A stretch of DNA of 64,000 nucleotides. Source: JAWPMT01 sp965229785. GTDB taxonomy: Bacteria > Bacteroidota > Bacteroidia > Cytophagales > Cyclobacteriaceae. The stretch lies in NCBI GenBank assembly GCA_965229785.1, contig CBDDJS010000001.1, positions 7,006,001-7,070,000 of the forward strand, given 5' to 3'. Positions 17,086 through 25,727 of the stretch are shown piece by piece. Made by a program: the position numbers and the translations under genes. A model generated the notes under the pieces. That model made no database searches. It worked only from the letters and a program-made list of their open reading frames with translations, and was not told the DNA's origin. Each line of letters opens with the position of its first letter. Position 1 is the first letter of the stretch.

Positions 17086-17628
17086 ATGAAAGACGGTGAA
17101 GTGCTGAAACGGATTGAGAGTGGAGACGAGCGTGCGCTGGATTTTCTCTATCAAAAACACTATCGCATGATGACGAATGTGGTCATGAAGAATAGTGGGA
17201 CAGAGACGGAAGCGCAGGACATATATCAGGAAGCATTGGTTGCTTTCTGGCAAAAGGTATCGAGTGGACAGTTGGTCTTGACTTCCAAGATCAGTACATA
17301 CTTGTACAGTATTTGTCAGAATTTGTGGCGCAAAGAGCTTGATCGAAAAAGCCGACTTTCGAACGAAGAGAAAGATGGCGAGGAGTTTCAGACGTTTGAA
17401 GAGCGTGAAAACCTTCAGATCGTTTTGAAATGTATCGAGGAGTTGGGTGAAACCTGCCAAAGCATCCTAACCTATTATTACTTTGACGGATTGTCGATGA
17501 ATGATATTGCAGAAAGAATGGGATTTGCAAACACAGACACGGCAAAAACGAAAAAGTATAAGTGTAAAAAAAAGTTAGATAGTTTAATTAAAGAACGTTA
17601 TACAAGGACAGATTTCTTCGATCAATGA
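17086..17628 (+). CDS. ECF-type RNA polymerase sigma factor
   Basis: 180 residues. Region 2 spans about 10-90 with the DNA-melting/core-binding helix (A-L-D-F-L-Y-Q-K-H-Y, A-Q-D-I-Y-Q-E-A-L-V-A-F-W, then I-S-T-Y-L-Y-S-I-C-Q-N-L-W). Region 4 spans about 118-175 with the helix-turn-helix pattern L-S-M-N-D-I-A-E-R-M-G. It overlaps the next gene by four bases (ATGA), the usual layout for a sigma/anti-sigma pair. It may read its own promoter; the target regulon cannot be seen here. Confidence 0.9.
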   Translation: MKDGEVLKRIESGDERALDFLYQKHYRMMTNVVMKNSGTETEAQDIYQEALVAFWQKVSSGQLVLTSKISTYLYSICQNLWRKELDRKSRLSNEEKDGEEFQTFEERENLQIVLKCIEELGETCQSILTYYYFDGLSMNDIAERMGFANTDTAKTKKYKCKKKLDSLIKERYTRTDFFDQ

Positions 17629-18557
17629 ACGCCAGCAACCAGATAGAGACCATTGATGCCTACTTGAGGGGAGAACTGAGCCCATCTGAGGCAAGCATCT
17701 TTGAAGCTCAATTAGAGAAAGACCCTACCCTAGCGGAAGAGCTTGCTTTCCAAAAGCAAGTGGTTTCCGGTATACAGCACGCACGAAAACTCCAATTGAA
17801 AAACCGACTTGCTCAGGTAGAGGTTGTCGGTGGTTCTGCCGCAGGTCAGTCGACCTGGATCAAAATTGCAGGAGGAGTGGTTGTCGCTACGCTAATTGGT
17901 GTGGCTACCTGGCAATTGTTACCTGCCGAAGATTCCGGAGCCATAGCAGGTGAAATTGATGCTCCAGTTCTTACCGTTAAAGAAATTCCTGCCATCTCAC
18001 TTCCTGCAAAGTCAGATATCGAATCTTTGGATACAAAAGCAGTGGCCCAACCAAAGGTAATAGAGGTAAATGTGCCAGAGCCTGTACCATCTGACGAAAG
18101 CACTACGCTTGTTCCTATTGAAAGTGAAACAGTAGCACTTGCCGAAAACTCTGGTGATGCTGTTGATGACAAGTCCTTCATACCTCAGGTCGATCTCCCA
18201 GAAGATGAAAGTGAATTGGATTCTGGTGAATTTGAGCCAGAAGAGCTGGATGAAACTTTCTCGAATAGCGTCATTGAATCCAGTGATATTGATGCCCTGA
18301 ACATCGAGCGACTGGATCAAAAAGCAAAAGCACTCCGTTATCGATATTACGATGGTAAGCTCGCGCTTTATGGTGATTTCGGAAGCTCTCCCTATCAGAT
18401 TCTTGAAATCAATCAGCAAGATGGCGGGAAGCAGATTTTCTTACTCCATGCTGACCAGTACTATCGCCTGGAAAGCACCAAAGAAGAAAAAGCACTTGTG
18501 GCCATTAAGGATGCCAACTTACTGAGCGAATTACAGATCTTCCAGAATAAGAAGTAA
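17625..18557 (+). CDS. Single-span membrane protein, probable anti-sigma factor
   Basis: 310 residues. The N-terminal ~70 residues are cytoplasmic and helical with the pattern I-D-A-Y-L-R-G-E-L-S-P-S-E-A and E-K-D-P-T-L-A-E-E-L, typical of Bacteroidota anti-sigma N-termini. A single membrane helix is at about 82-102, then an acidic, Pro/Glu/Ser-rich linker (about 110-215), then a compact C-terminal domain of about 90 residues with beta-strand character. There is no zinc-finger HxxxCxxC motif. Coupling to the sigma gene supports the assignment; the periplasmic domain is not one I recognise. Confidence 0.75.
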   Translation: MNASNQIETIDAYLRGELSPSEASIFEAQLEKDPTLAEELAFQKQVVSGIQHARKLQLKNRLAQVEVVGGSAAGQSTWIKIAGGVVVATLIGVATWQLLPAEDSGAIAGEIDAPVLTVKEIPAISLPAKSDIESLDTKAVAQPKVIEVNVPEPVPSDESTTLVPIESETVALAENSGDAVDDKSFIPQVDLPEDESELDSGEFEPEELDETFSNSVIESSDIDALNIERLDQKAKALRYRYYDGKLALYGDFGSSPYQILEINQQDGGKQIFLLHADQYYRLESTKEEKALVAIKDANLLSELQIFQNKK

Positions 18558-18594
18558 AGCCCTTCTTCAAGGTGCTTTTATTACTTTTGGGTCG

Positions 18595-19488
18595 ATGGAA
18601 CCCCGCAAACCACGTAAAAAGCGCAAACTAGGTAGTTATCCCTTTATCAGTGTGACCTTTAGTATCACGTTGGCTTTGCTGGTGATCGGACTTTTTGGTT
18701 TGCTTCTGGTCCATACTAATCGGCTAACAACCCTCATTCAGGAGAATGTAGAAGTTCAGGTTTTTCTCAATAAGGATATTCAGCCCGGAGAGCGAAATCG
18801 GATCCAGCGAGTACTTACTTCCAAAAGATATGTGCCTCAAAATGAGGACCAGAGCCTGGTGCGGTTTGTGAGTAGAGATGAAGCGGCAGAGCAATTCATC
18901 AAGGATACCGGAGAAGATTTCACTCAACTTTTAGGAGAAAACCCGCTGCGTGATTTGTTTGTCCTCAATGTGGGGCAAGACTATCAATCGATCGATAGCC
19001 TGAAGGTAATCGAACATGAGTTAGAATCTTTAAGTGGCGTTTATGAAGTGAGCTATGTGGAATCACTGGTACGCAGCATCAATCAAAACCTGACCAAGAT
19101 CAGTGTCATTTTACTGGGTTTTGCGGTGATCTTGTTACTGGTCGTCGTGATCCTGATCAATAATACAATCAAATTGGCTTTGTTTTCCCAGCGATTTTTG
19201 ATTCGAAGCATGCAGTTAGTGGGTGCAACAGGAAGATTTATCAAAAGACCTTTTCTCAACCGTGCCTTACTGTACGGAGCGTTGGCTGGGTTCTTTACCA
19301 GTGGTATTCTTTATGGATTATACCAATCGGCGTTAACTAAGATCGAGGATTTGAAACAATTACAGGACGAACAGAGTATTTTAATACTTTACGGTGTTCT
19401 CGTGTTGCTGGGGATGATTGTTGCGTATCTTAGCACCTTGCTTGCCGTGAAAAGATATTTGAAAACATCGTTAGACGAACTTTATTAG
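18595..19488 (+). CDS. ftsX: Cell division protein FtsX
   Basis: 297 residues with the FtsX topology: a basic cytoplasmic N-terminus, one membrane helix (about 20-43), a periplasmic domain of about 120 residues (starting VEVQVFLNKDI), and three further helices near 163-185, 215-235 and 255-280. FtsX with the ATPase FtsE controls peptidoglycan hydrolases during division; ftsE is not in this window, as is common in this phylum. It heads the conserved block ftsX / DUF3098 / uppP / truB / ribF, with gaps of 2-7 bases or overlaps, so these are one operon. Confidence 0.93.
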   Translation: MEPRKPRKKRKLGSYPFISVTFSITLALLVIGLFGLLLVHTNRLTTLIQENVEVQVFLNKDIQPGERNRIQRVLTSKRYVPQNEDQSLVRFVSRDEAAEQFIKDTGEDFTQLLGENPLRDLFVLNVGQDYQSIDSLKVIEHELESLSGVYEVSYVESLVRSINQNLTKISVILLGFAVILLLVVVILINNTIKLALFSQRFLIRSMQLVGATGRFIKRPFLNRALLYGALAGFFTSGILYGLYQSALTKIEDLKQLQDEQSILILYGVLVLLGMIVAYLSTLLAVKRYLKTSLDELY

Positions 19489-19490
19489 AC

Positions 19491-19712
19491 ATGTCAGAAC
19501 AATCAAAATTTGCCTTCTCTAAGAAGAACTATCTCATCATGATACTCGGCATTGCCGTACTTGCGATTGGCTTCATCATCATGACATTGGATACTGAGCC
19601 TTATGGATTTGGTTTCCTGGGATTGACCCTGGGCCCGATCACGGTAATGTTAGGTTTTGTGATTGAATTTTTTGCCATCCTTTATAAAGACAAAAGCACG
19701 CCCTCTACCTAA
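19491..19712 (+). CDS. DUF3098 membrane protein
   Basis: 73 residues starting two bases after ftsX. It has two membrane helices (about 15-33 and 42-63) joined by the family motif MTLDTEPYGFGFLGLTLGPI. DUF3098 is a short protein almost always found between ftsX and uppP in Bacteroidota; function unknown, and the location suggests envelope growth or division. Confidence 0.88.
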   Translation: MSEQSKFAFSKKNYLIMILGIAVLAIGFIIMTLDTEPYGFGFLGLTLGPITVMLGFVIEFFAILYKDKSTPST

Positions 19713-19719
19713 TTACTGA

Positions 19720-20514
19720 ATGTCCTGGCTTGAGGCCCTCGTACTTGGTATAATCCAGGGATTAACCGAGTTCTTACCTGTTAGTAGCAGCGGTCATCTT
19801 GAGATCGGAAATGTGTTATTGAATGTTCAAACTTCCGATCATTTACTTTTTGCGGTAGTTGTTCATGCAGCCACTGCCTTAAGTACGCTGGTTGTTTTTT
19901 GGAAGGACATACAAGTACTCATCAGAGACCTCCTGACCTTTAAATGGAATGAATCCTGGTCATTCGCGATCAAGATCATCATTTCAATGATACCTGTTGG
20001 CGTCATAGGAATACTATATGAAGAGCAGATAGAGATCTTGTTTGCGGGTAATATGTTGCTTGTAGGTTCGGCACTCATCTTCACGAGCATCCTTTTATTT
20101 TTCACTTACTTTAAAAAAGATACCGATGGTGATGTGTCCTATGGCGGGGCATTGGTCATTGGGTTGGCCCAGGCGGTTGCCATTTTGCCAGGTGTATCCA
20201 GGTCAGGATCGACCATTGCCACTGCTTTGTTGCTTGGGGTAGATAAAAACAAAGCCACGAGATTTTCTTTTTTGATGGTCTTGATTCCTATTTTAGGAGC
20301 AAGCGCCCTTAAGGCCAAAGACTATTTTGAGGCCCCGGCAGCAGCAGGAGATATCAGTAGTTTTTCTCTGGTCATCGGTTTTTTTGCCGCATTTATTTCT
20401 GGTTTTCTCGCTTGTCGCTGGATGATTAAGCTTGTACGCAAAGGTAAGCTCACCTATTTTGCGATTTACTGTTTGATTGTTGGAGCACTTGCTATTTTGA
20501 GTTCCCTAATTTGA
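19720..20514 (+). CDS. uppP: Undecaprenyl-diphosphate phosphatase
   Basis: 264 residues, normal length for UppP/BacA, with about eight membrane helices. The two active-site motifs are clear: the N-terminal E-F-L-P-V-S-S-S-G-H at 17-26 and P-G-V-S-R-S-G-S-T near 158-166, with the catalytic Glu, Ser and Arg. It recycles the lipid carrier for peptidoglycan and O-antigen synthesis by removing a phosphate from undecaprenyl diphosphate at the outer face of the inner membrane. It is co-transcribed with ftsX upstream and overlaps the truB start. Confidence 0.95.
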   Translation: MSWLEALVLGIIQGLTEFLPVSSSGHLEIGNVLLNVQTSDHLLFAVVVHAATALSTLVVFWKDIQVLIRDLLTFKWNESWSFAIKIIISMIPVGVIGILYEEQIEILFAGNMLLVGSALIFTSILLFFTYFKKDTDGDVSYGGALVIGLAQAVAILPGVSRSGSTIATALLLGVDKNKATRFSFLMVLIPILGASALKAKDYFEAPAAAGDISSFSLVIGFFAAFISGFLACRWMIKLVRKGKLTYFAIYCLIVGALAILSSLI

Positions 20515-21203
20515 AGCCTCTGGACAAATATCAGGAAGGTCAGCTTTTGCTGATTGATAAGCCGTATAAGTGGACCTCTTTTGATGTCGTCAAGAAATTG
20601 CGTTATGCTTTGAAGGTTAAGAAAATTGGCCACGCAGGTACACTCGACCCACTGGCTACCGGCTTGCTGTTAATTGGTACAGGTAAATGGACCAAGAAGC
20701 TCGAGCAGCTTCAGGGATTGGATAAATCCTACGAGGGTATTATTGAAATTGGGAAAACCACTCCTTCTTACGACTTAGAAACACCCTTCGATAGTGAGCA
20801 TTCCTTCGATCATATATCGAAATCGCAATTAGAAACGGCCCGTAAACAATTGACGGGACTTATAGAGCAAGTACCACCCGCACATTCTGCGGTTAAGATT
20901 GATGGAGAGCGGGCTTATAAAAAAGCACGTCGCAATGAGACAGTCAAAATGAAAGTGCGCTCTGTCCAAATCCATCGGTTTGATATTGAAGTAACCCTGC
21001 CGGAAATAGCCTTCCACATCGAATGTTCAAAGGGGACCTATATTCGAAGTATGGCCCATGATTTCGGTCAGCTACTTGGTGTCGGAGGATATTTGAAAAG
21101 CTTGCGGCGGACCAGTATTGGTGAGTATCACGTCGATCAGGCCAGAACCGTGGAGGCTTTTTTGAAGGAATTGCAAGAAGAACGTGCACATGAAGATCAT
21201 TGA
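20511..21203 (+). CDS. truB: tRNA pseudouridine(55) synthase
   Basis: 230 residues from a TTG at 20511 that shares bases with the uppP stop (TTGA); no suitable ATG exists and the N-terminal strand Q-L-L-L-I-D-K-P is needed. The catalytic motif G-H-A-G-T-L-D-P-L-A-T-G is at 40-51, with Asp46 as the nucleophile. Other TruB motifs are YEGIIEIGKTTPSYD and CSKGTYIRS. It modifies U55 in the T-loop of tRNAs. Length is slightly shorter than proteobacterial TruB because the C-terminal PUA-like part is absent, as usual in Bacteroidota. Confidence 0.95.
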   Translation: MKPLDKYQEGQLLLIDKPYKWTSFDVVKKLRYALKVKKIGHAGTLDPLATGLLLIGTGKWTKKLEQLQGLDKSYEGIIEIGKTTPSYDLETPFDSEHSFDHISKSQLETARKQLTGLIEQVPPAHSAVKIDGERAYKKARRNETVKMKVRSVQIHRFDIEVTLPEIAFHIECSKGTYIRSMAHDFGQLLGVGGYLKSLRRTSIGEYHVDQARTVEAFLKELQEERAHEDH

Positions 21204-22119
21204 GGACCTGTCGCAGATTTCGGGTATTCGCAACCCGGTGGTAACCAGTGGAACATTTGATGGGGTACATGTTGGTCATCAGAAGATTTTGAAGCGTGTT
21301 ACTGACCTGGCAAAAAAGCAGCAAGGAGATAGTGTGGTGATTACTTACTGGCCACACCCCAGATTCGTATTGGGCAAAGGTTGGGGTGACCTCAGGTTGC
21401 TCACTACTTTTCTTGAGAAAGCTACATTTCTTGCAGAGCAGGGCATTGATTATCTGATCAAAATTCCCTTTACACGCGAGTTTTCTGAAATGAGTTCCAC
21501 TAAATTCATTCAGGATATCATTATCGATAAGATTGGAACGAAGAAACTGGTCATTGGCTATGATCATAAATTCGGAAGGAATCGCGAAGGGAGTTTTCAG
21601 TTCCTGCAAGAGAATCAAACCAATTTCGGATTTGAAATAGAAGAAATCCCGCGGTTGGACATAGATGATGTCGGGATCAGTTCTACTAAGATTCGAAATG
21701 CCCTGAAGGCCGGACATTGTGAGGAGGCGGCAAGTTTTTTAGGCAGGGTCTATTCCCTCAAAGGTATTGTTATCAAAGGTGACCAGTTGGGAAGAACACT
21801 TGGGTATCCTACAGCAAATATCTACATCGCGGAAGAATTTAAGTTGATTCCTTCCGATGGAGTTTACGCCGTAAATGTGATTGTGCGGGAAAAGCGTTTT
21901 CAAGGTATGCTTAACATTGGAATCCGACCGACTGTAGCAGGTACCCGAATGCAAATCGAAGTGAATCTTTTTGATTTTGATCAGGATATTTACGGGCAGA
22001 ACATTCAGGTGGAATTCATAAAGATGCTACGGAACGAGATGAAGTTTGCCAGCAAAGAAGCGCTATCTGAACAGCTATATCATGACAAACAACATGCGTT
22101 AGCCGTTTTGAATCCTTAA
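21190..22119 (+). CDS. ribF: Bifunctional riboflavin kinase / FAD synthetase
   Basis: 309 residues from ATG 21190, overlapping truB by 14 bases; a GTG at 21184 is an alternative. The N-terminal FAD synthetase (nucleotidyltransferase) domain has G-T-F-D-G-V-H-V-G-H at 21-30 and the ISSTKIR motif near 160. The C-terminal flavokinase domain (about 180-309) has L-G-R-T-L-G-Y-P-T-A-N and the NIGIRPT stretch. It converts riboflavin to FMN and FAD. It closes the conserved ftsX-to-ribF operon. Confidence 0.95.
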   Translation: MKIIEDLSQISGIRNPVVTSGTFDGVHVGHQKILKRVTDLAKKQQGDSVVITYWPHPRFVLGKGWGDLRLLTTFLEKATFLAEQGIDYLIKIPFTREFSEMSSTKFIQDIIIDKIGTKKLVIGYDHKFGRNREGSFQFLQENQTNFGFEIEEIPRLDIDDVGISSTKIRNALKAGHCEEAASFLGRVYSLKGIVIKGDQLGRTLGYPTANIYIAEEFKLIPSDGVYAVNVIVREKRFQGMLNIGIRPTVAGTRMQIEVNLFDFDQDIYGQNIQVEFIKMLRNEMKFASKEALSEQLYHDKQHALAVLNP

Positions 22120-22162
22120 ATTTGTCGACAATAATGCTTCGACTAGCTTAGTTTAACTAATC

Positions 22163-22987
22163 ATGAAAAATATTCGATTATCTCTTTTAGCCTTTTGTCT
22201 GGCTACTTTCTCTCTATTCATAAGTTGTGGTGAGGACGATGGTTCTTTGTTAGATCAAATCACTGGATTGACTCCTGCCAATGACGTAGAATTAGGTCGA
22301 TCGGTTGTGCAGCAAATTGAATCAGATCCGGCTCAGTTTCCTATCCTTTCAGAAACAGATTATCCCGAAGCCTATGCTTACATCCGGGCCATGACGCGCA
22401 ACATCCTGCAAAGTAATGATGTCGAGCATAAAGATATCTTTCAATATGAAGAAGTGAAGATCATTCACAATGATGACGTACTCAATGCTTTCGCCACTCC
22501 TGGTGGCTTTATTTACGTCTATACAGGGCTAATTAAGTTCTTAGATCGCGCCGATGATCTGGCCGGTGTGATGGGGCATGAAATTGCACATGCCTCGTTA
22601 AGGCATTCTAAAGAGCAATTACAACAGCAATTAGGTTTGCAGTTCTTGATCTCTATTGCCCTGGGAGATGGAACAGCCGCTGATGTTGCAACCTTGGCCA
22701 GTAATGTGTTGAGTTTGCAATTCAGTAGAAATGATGAAACAGAAGCCGATGAGTATTCCGTGATCTACCTCCAGTCTACCAGTTATGCCTGTAATGGAGC
22801 AGCAACGTTTTTTGAGAAAATTGAGGCAGCAGGGGGAAGTAGTGTACCTGAATTCTTAAGCACACATCCTTCTCCGGAGACAAGAGTTGCCGATATTAAT
22901 ACAAAAGCTACAGATCTTGGTTGTTCGACGGAACCCATTTCAGAAGCAACCACTTATGCAGATTTCATTGCCAGTTTACCCCAATAA
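22163..22987 (+). CDS. M48-family metalloprotease lipoprotein
   Basis: 274 residues with a lipoprotein signal (lipobox F-I-S-C at about 19-22). The zincin motif H-E-I-A-H lies near 139-143, with the third ligand in the E-T-E-A-D-E-Y segment near 195. The family resembles Oma1/BepA (YfgC), periplasmic proteases that clear misfolded outer-membrane proteins. A TAAATTTG at 22117-22124, overlapping the ribF stop, fits a -7 promoter element, so this gene may have its own start site. It is followed six bases later by the aminopeptidase gene. Confidence 0.88.
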   Translation: MKNIRLSLLAFCLATFSLFISCGEDDGSLLDQITGLTPANDVELGRSVVQQIESDPAQFPILSETDYPEAYAYIRAMTRNILQSNDVEHKDIFQYEEVKIIHNDDVLNAFATPGGFIYVYTGLIKFLDRADDLAGVMGHEIAHASLRHSKEQLQQQLGLQFLISIALGDGTAADVATLASNVLSLQFSRNDETEADEYSVIYLQSTSYACNGAATFFEKIEAAGGSSVPEFLSTHPSPETRVADINTKATDLGCSTEPISEATTYADFIASLPQ

Positions 22988-22993
22988 TAACCC

Positions 22994-24376
22994 ATGACAA
23001 ACGCCTTATTCACCCCTACTACCTATCAAGAACGCAGAGCGAAGCTCAAATCAAAACTAGCGGGAGGTCAGATCCTCTTACTGGGAAATGAAGAGAGCGG
23101 TATGAATTATGGTGATAACCATTATCCATTCAGACAGGACAGTACTTTTAGGTACTTCTTTGGTTTAAATCAGCCCGGCCTGGTGGGATTGATTGATGTG
23201 GATAAAGATGAAGTAGTGCTCTTCGGAAATGACCTGAGCATGGACGATATCGTCTGGACAGGTCCTCAACCCAGCATGTCGGATTTAGCAGCATCCGTAG
23301 GGGTAGAAAAAGTTTTACCTACAAGCGATCTGGGAAAATCATTGGGGGGACAAGTACATTACCTACCTCCCTACCGGGAGAGAAATACACTTAAACTGAT
23401 GACCTGGCTTGGTAAGAGTCAGGCGGCCATTGAAGAGGGGGTTTCTCTGGATTTGATACATGCCGCCATCAGCCTTCGCGCTTATAAAAGCGATGAGGAA
23501 ATAAAGCAGTTGCATGATGCGGTAAGCATTACCTCATTGATGCATAGAGAGGCCATGAAAATGGCGAGACCGGGCATGGTTGAACGGGAAATTGTGGCCC
23601 ACCTCAACGAGATTGCTTTATCCAAAGGAGCGGGGATCTCTTTTCCTCCCATCGTTACCATTAACGGACAAACCCTTCACAATCATTACTACGGAAATAC
23701 TTTGACGTCGGGTAGGTTATTGCTTTGTGACAGTGGAGCTGAAAACCTGTATGGTTATTCCGGAGATATGACCCGGACTTACCCGGTGGATAGTACCTTC
23801 ACGCAAAAGCAAAAAGAAATTTACCAGATTGTACTTGATGCGCTTAAGACTACTGCCGCCCTGTCCAGACCTGGTGTCAGGTATCAGGAGATGCATTTGA
23901 AAGCCTCCACAGTAATTCTATCCGGACTCAAGGAGCTGGGCTTAATTTCCGGAGACGTGGATGAAGCGGTTGCTCAAGGGGCTCATGCCTTGTTTTTCCC
24001 ACACGGACTCGGTCATTCCATGGGTATGGATGTCCATGACATGGAGGACTTTGGTGAGAACCATGTAGGCTACACAGAAGAGACGCCCCGGTCAACGAAA
24101 TTGGGCTTAAGTGCGCTACGATTTGGAAAAGCCCTGGAAGAGCGAATAGTAGTGACCAACGAGCCTGGGATCTACTTCATTCCTGAGCTTTATGAACAAT
24201 GGAAGTCGGAGAATAAACTCGCTCAATTCATTAACTACGATAAAGTGGCGGATTACCTGGACCTGGGTGGAGTTCGCATTGAAAATGATTATGTCATCAC
24301 CGCAAATGGGGCTGAGCTCCTGGGTGAACCGGCTCCAATGGAGGTCGCTGAAGTAGAAGAACTCAGGAGAAGCTAA
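22994..24376 (+). CDS. pepP: Xaa-Pro aminopeptidase (aminopeptidase P)
   Basis: 460 residues, the usual length. The N-terminal creatinase-like domain covers about 1-165 (YRYFFGLNQPG-type segment FRYFFGLNQPGLVGL). The pita-bread metalloenzyme domain follows with the five metal ligands in order: C-D-S-G-A-E near 246, S-G-D-M-T-R near 257, H-G-L-G-H near 337, NEPGIYF near 395 and the final VRIEN Glu. It releases N-terminal residues ahead of proline. It shares a transcript with the M48 protease, and the next gene starts 18 bases later. Confidence 0.93.
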   Translation: MTNALFTPTTYQERRAKLKSKLAGGQILLLGNEESGMNYGDNHYPFRQDSTFRYFFGLNQPGLVGLIDVDKDEVVLFGNDLSMDDIVWTGPQPSMSDLAASVGVEKVLPTSDLGKSLGGQVHYLPPYRERNTLKLMTWLGKSQAAIEEGVSLDLIHAAISLRAYKSDEEIKQLHDAVSITSLMHREAMKMARPGMVEREIVAHLNEIALSKGAGISFPPIVTINGQTLHNHYYGNTLTSGRLLLCDSGAENLYGYSGDMTRTYPVDSTFTQKQKEIYQIVLDALKTTAALSRPGVRYQEMHLKASTVILSGLKELGLISGDVDEAVAQGAHALFFPHGLGHSMGMDVHDMEDFGENHVGYTEETPRSTKLGLSALRFGKALEERIVVTNEPGIYFIPELYEQWKSENKLAQFINYDKVADYLDLGGVRIENDYVITANGAELLGEPAPMEVAEVEELRRS

Positions 24377-24394
24377 ACGAAAGACAAGCGCTGT

Positions 24395-24862
24395 ATGAAA
24401 ATACCTGAAGCCATATCCTATTTCGAAGGGCAGTTGGAAAATTCAACCAGCAAATCCGAATCTAAGCTTTACCAGGCTTTCCTGAAGGTGCTTGCCAGTC
24501 TTCGTGATCGTACATGGTCTGATCAGGACCTTGACCAGATTGAAGCGAAATTGGCGGAGTTAGGAGCTGATGAGCAGGCTACTTCTCAGAAGAAGTTTCT
24601 TAGGAAAAAGTATGCTGAGCTGACGACTTTTCTGCAGAAGAAATTCTCTCTGATCACAACAGGTTATTATACCACGCAAGGTATGATTTTCGGGATGATT
24701 TTCGGGCAGGGATTAGGTGTTGCCATTGGGACGGCATTCGGTTTGGAAACGGGTATTGCTTTAGGCTTATCTCTCGGAACAGGTATGGGTATGGCGCTGG
24801 GGATTGCTTTTGGCGCAATGAAAGATGCTGAAGCTAAAAAACAAGGCCGGGTGTTAGGTTAA
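24395..24862 (+). CDS. Hypothetical glycine-zipper membrane protein
   Basis: 155 residues. The first ~85 are soluble, helical and charged (Lys/Glu-rich, several Q-D-L-D-Q repeats). The last ~60 form a strongly hydrophobic Gly-rich tract with repeated small-xxx-small spacing (GMIFG, GQGLG, GTAFG, GLSLG, GTGMG, GIAFG), a glycine zipper that should insert as two close-packed helices. No signal peptide. I cannot assign a family; the architecture resembles small pore or scaffold proteins. It lies between pepP and thiD on the same strand with gaps of 18 and 10 bases, so it is part of the operon. Confidence 0.75.
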   Translation: MKIPEAISYFEGQLENSTSKSESKLYQAFLKVLASLRDRTWSDQDLDQIEAKLAELGADEQATSQKKFLRKKYAELTTFLQKKFSLITTGYYTTQGMIFGMIFGQGLGVAIGTAFGLETGIALGLSLGTGMGMALGIAFGAMKDAEAKKQGRVLG

Positions 24863-24872
24863 TCTTTAAGGC

Positions 24873-25691
24873 ATGGATCAAACGGCCACAAAATCAAGAT
24901 ACCCCGCCGTGTTAACCATTGCAGGGAGTGATTCCGGTGGAGGAGCTGGTATTCAGGCGGATATTAAAAGTATCAGTGCCTGTGGCGCCTATGCTGCCTC
25001 GGTTATTACCGCCACGACTGCACAAAACACTCAGGGAGTAACGGATATTCATGCGATACCTATTCCTCATCTGGAAAAGCAGCTGGATGCAGTATTGAGT
25101 GATATTTCCTTTGGAGCGATCAAAATTGGCATGCTTCATTCTTGTGAGGTAATTCGGGTGGTAGAGTCCAAACTCAAAGCATATCCTTGTCATAATATTG
25201 TGCTGGACCCGGTAATGGTGGCCACTTCAGGGGATAATCTGATTGATGAAAAAGCCATTGATTGTTTGAAATCATTGCTTCCAAAGGCCAGCCTGATCAC
25301 CCCCAATATACCTGAAGCGGAGATACTCATTGGTCATCCGATTGAAGCAGAGAGTGCGGAAACTTCTGTGGTAGCCATTGGACAGCATTTCCAAACGGCT
25401 GTCTTGCTCAAAGGAGGGCATATGGATAGAGGTGATGATATGATTGACTTGCTCTATGATCATGCCTCTGGCGATGTATATTCCATGGTAAATCCCAGAA
25501 TTGATACGAATCATACACACGGAACGGGTTGTAGTTTGTCTTCAGCCATTGCAGCATTTTTAAGTCAGGGAGATGAATTGGTTAAGGCTGTGCGGAAAGG
25601 AACGAAATATGTCAATGAATCCATTGAGGCCGGAAAAGATAAAATACTCGGCAAGGGCAATGGTCCTATCAATCATTTCGGAATAGCATAG
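24873..25691 (+). CDS. thiD: Hydroxymethylpyrimidine/phosphomethylpyrimidine kinase
   Basis: 272 residues of the ribokinase fold. It opens with T-I-A-G-S-D-S-G-G-G-A-G-I-Q-A-D at about 15-30, has the LDPVMVATSGD stretch near 110-120 and the catalytic H-G-T-G-C-S-L-S motif near 214-221. The enzyme carries out two phosphorylations of HMP in thiamine biosynthesis and may also act on pyridoxal. No other thiamine genes are in view, so the location does not define a thi operon. Confidence 0.95.
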   Translation: MDQTATKSRYPAVLTIAGSDSGGGAGIQADIKSISACGAYAASVITATTAQNTQGVTDIHAIPIPHLEKQLDAVLSDISFGAIKIGMLHSCEVIRVVESKLKAYPCHNIVLDPVMVATSGDNLIDEKAIDCLKSLLPKASLITPNIPEAEILIGHPIEAESAETSVVAIGQHFQTAVLLKGGHMDRGDDMIDLLYDHASGDVYSMVNPRIDTNHTHGTGCSLSSAIAAFLSQGDELVKAVRKGTKYVNESIEAGKDKILGKGNGPINHFGIA

Positions 25692-25727
25692 GTATATAAG
25701 GTTAGCCTTATTTTTATCATTCGGAAT

